7,844 bases of DNA. Origin: Clostridia bacterium. GTDB taxonomy: Bacteria; Bacillota; Clostridia; CAKSNL01; HGM11501. The stretch covers positions 1 to 7,844 of the forward strand of contig JAUNRD010000033.1 of NCBI GenBank assembly GCA_030535815.1, given 5' to 3'. A program made the position numbers and the translations under genes. The notes beneath the pieces were generated by a model, which was not told where the DNA came from, made no database searches, and saw nothing but the letters and a program-made list of their open reading frames with translations. This document shows, one piece after another, positions 6,499-7,844 of the stretch (its first letter is position 1; each line of letters opens with the position of its first letter).

Positions 6499-7001
6499 TG
6501 AAAATTTTGATTATTACAGCAGACAGATGTGATGATTCGGAACTTTTTTATCCTTATTACAGACTTGCGGAAGAAGGATGGAGTGTTTCAATAGCATCTT
6601 TTGCAAAGACGAAAATCAGTGCAAAATATCATTTTGAAATTGAGGCAGATATGTCGGTGGACGAGGTAAAGGAAGGAGAGTATGATGCTCTGCTTCTTCC
6701 CGGAGGTATGGCACCTGAAAAACTCAGACAAAATGCAAGAGTTTTGGATATTGTGAGAGCCTTCAACGATGCAAAAAAACCTGTTGCGGCGATATGCCAC
6801 GGACAGCAGATTTTGATTTCTTCAAAGATTTTAAAAGGCAGAAAAGCTACGTGTTACCCTGGTATTAAAGATGACCTTGTAAATGCCGGAGCTATATATT
6901 TCAATGAGAAGGTAGTTGTAGATGAAAATCTTGTTACTTCAAGAAGACCTGAAGATTTACCTTATTTCATGAAGGCTTTTATAGACATGATAAAAGGGTG
7001 A
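6498..7001 (+). CDS. DJ-1/PfpI superfamily protein
   Basis: This 167-residue single-domain protein has the usual length for the family. MKILIITADR (1-10) is the first strand. DDSELFYPYYRLAEEG (12-27) matches the family block containing the conserved glutamate (E15). YDALLLPGG (62-70) leads into the active-site region. PVAAICHGQQIL (95-106) is the nucleophile elbow with C100 and H101. ATCYPGIKDDLVNAGA (117-132) and NLVTSRRPEDLPYF (144-157) complete the fold. Characterised relatives have been described as glyoxalases, deglycases or proteases, and these assignments are debated. The gene begins by stop-start overlap with the ROK kinase and ends 13 bases before the GH36 gene, so it is cotranscribed with sugar-metabolism genes. 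A role in dealing with reactive carbonyls made during sugar use is plausible but only inferred. Confidence 0.87.
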   Translation: MKILIITADRCDDSELFYPYYRLAEEGWSVSIASFAKTKISAKYHFEIEADMSVDEVKEGEYDALLLPGGMAPEKLRQNARVLDIVRAFNDAKKPVAAICHGQQILISSKILKGRKATCYPGIKDDLVNAGAIYFNEKVVVDENLVTSRRPEDLPYFMKAFIDMIKG

Positions 7002-7014
7002 AAGGAGACTTTTG

Positions 7015-7844
7015 ATGAAACTTTGCTTTGAACCTAATGATTTTGATACACAAATTGCATTAAATTCGAATTCTGCAGGAGATATTGAATTTTATGATGT
7101 GTCTATAAAAAATCCTATGCTTAAGGATATCAGCAAGGTGACTCTTGTTTGTGATGTTCCGATGGGAAAAGCTTTTTCAACGTGGAACCCTATGGCATAT
7201 TTCAGGCGGGCTTTGCAGGAAAATTGGAACTGGCCAAAGTTTCCTACAAGGATTTGCATTGGTGCTCCGGTACAATCTGTAATCGGCATTAATGGAGAAA
7301 ACATTATGACAGTAGCGGCATCAGATGCTAAAACGCCGATGAATTTCATGAGCGGATTTGATGAAAAGACCGGTAATATAAAGTTTGCTATTGAACTTTT
7401 TACTCTCCCTGTTCAAAAATTCGAAGAATATAAAACTACTATAAGAGTTGATAAGCGAAATATTCCGTTTTACAAGGCGATTCAGGATGTTTCGGCATGG
7501 TGGGACAATGAGTATTCGAGAAGCGATGTTCCGGAAGCCGCACGTGAGATGGTTTACTCAATATGGTATAACTTTCATCAGAACATTGATGTTGACAAAG
7601 TTGTTAAAGAGTGCAAAGAAGCTTATGCACTTGGGATGAAAACTGTTATTGTAGATGATGGATGGCAGACTGAGAACAATGCCGGTGGATATGCATATTG
7701 CGGAGACTGGAAAGTCGCATCTAATAAAATAGCAGATATGAAAAGCTTTGTCGATAGGATTCATGATATCGGAATGAAATTTATTCTTTGGTATTCAGTG
7801 CCGTATGTTGGCAAATATACAGAGGCTTATGAAAAATTCCGAGG
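7015..7844 (+). CDS. GH36 (melibiase) alpha-galactosidase-like enzyme, 3' end cut by window
   Basis: ATG 7015 has AAAGGAG (7001-7007) ending 7 bases upstream, overlapping the previous stop. The frame stays open for 276 codons to the window end. It begins MKLCFEPNDF with no signal peptide, so the enzyme should be cytoplasmic and act on imported oligosaccharides. Residues 1 to about 175 are a compact beta-rich N-terminal domain. The catalytic barrel then starts: YSIWYNFHQNIDVDKV (181-196), a strand ending in VDDGWQ (213-218), CGDWKV (229-234), and GMKFILWYSVPYVG (253-266). DDGW and GMKF-LW are GH36 signatures, and the paired aspartates D214-D215 match substrate-contacting residues known in GH36 enzymes. 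The small N-terminal domain resembles the short bacterial type of about 550 residues. The catalytic nucleophile and acid/base lie beyond the window. Alpha-galactosidase is the best guess; another alpha-glycosidase activity within the same clan is possible. Confidence 0.8.
   Translation, partial: MKLCFEPNDFDTQIALNSNSAGDIEFYDVSIKNPMLKDISKVTLVCDVPMGKAFSTWNPMAYFRRALQENWNWPKFPTRICIGAPVQSVIGINGENIMTVAASDAKTPMNFMSGFDEKTGNIKFAIELFTLPVQKFEEYKTTIRVDKRNIPFYKAIQDVSAWWDNEYSRSDVPEAAREMVYSIWYNFHQNIDVDKVVKECKEAYALGMKTVIVDDGWQTENNAGGYAYCGDWKVASNKIADMKSFVDRIHDIGMKFILWYSVPYVGKYTEAYEKFR

Noticed and set aside
7448..7639. Forward 63-codon open frame within the GH36 gene
   Set aside because: Out of frame with the GH36 signatures, which continue unbroken through this stretch.
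1..7844. CRISPR array, tRNA, rRNA, insertion sequence or phage genes
   Set aside because: No spaced direct repeats, RNA gene patterns, transposase or integrase motifs were seen on either strand.

Overview
All recognisable genes in this window lie on the + strand and are tightly packed. Low GC, frequent AGA arginine codons, strong AGGAG-type ribosome binding sites, standard stop codons, a copper-amine-oxidase-like stalk domain and repetitive secreted beta-helix proteins all point to a Gram-positive Clostridia-type bacterium, probably from gut or another polymer-degrading community. The genus cannot be read from the sequence.

Left part, 1-3744 (cell surface or secreted). The window opens inside a gene whose surviving C-terminal part carries an F5/8 type C (discoidin, CBM32-like) domain and a two-lobed stalk domain. 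After 11 bases comes an 883-residue exported protein with a signal peptide and two related parallel-beta-helix modules. After another 16 bases comes an unlisted 51-codon gene for a small cysteine-free acidic protein.

Middle, 3745-3866. This is the only real intergenic gap. It is about 45% GC by direct count and holds a 13-bp-stem hairpin that overlaps a second, mutually exclusive hairpin. Its + strand frame stays open from the small gene's stop to just before the next start.

Right part, 3867-7844 (cytoplasmic sugar use). A 606-residue class I mannose-6-phosphate isomerase has a large kinase-like N-terminal extension. It overlaps a ROK-family sugar kinase, which overlaps by one base a DJ-1/PfpI-family protein. 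Thirteen bases later begins a GH36 (melibiase) alpha-galactosidase-like gene cut by the window end. Overlaps and short gaps imply one translationally coupled operon. The set suggests, by inference, import of alpha-galactosylated oligosaccharides, intracellular removal of galactose, phosphorylation of a released hexose and conversion of mannose-6-P to fructose-6-P. Galactomannan-derived oligosaccharides would fit, but no transporter or mannanase is visible here.

The items most worth a second look are the small protein beside the exported beta-helix protein, the competing hairpins and continuing open frame in the gap, the isomerase with an apparently dead P-loop-kinase-like domain, and the ROK kinase lacking the usual zinc motif. 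None of these proves a new system.
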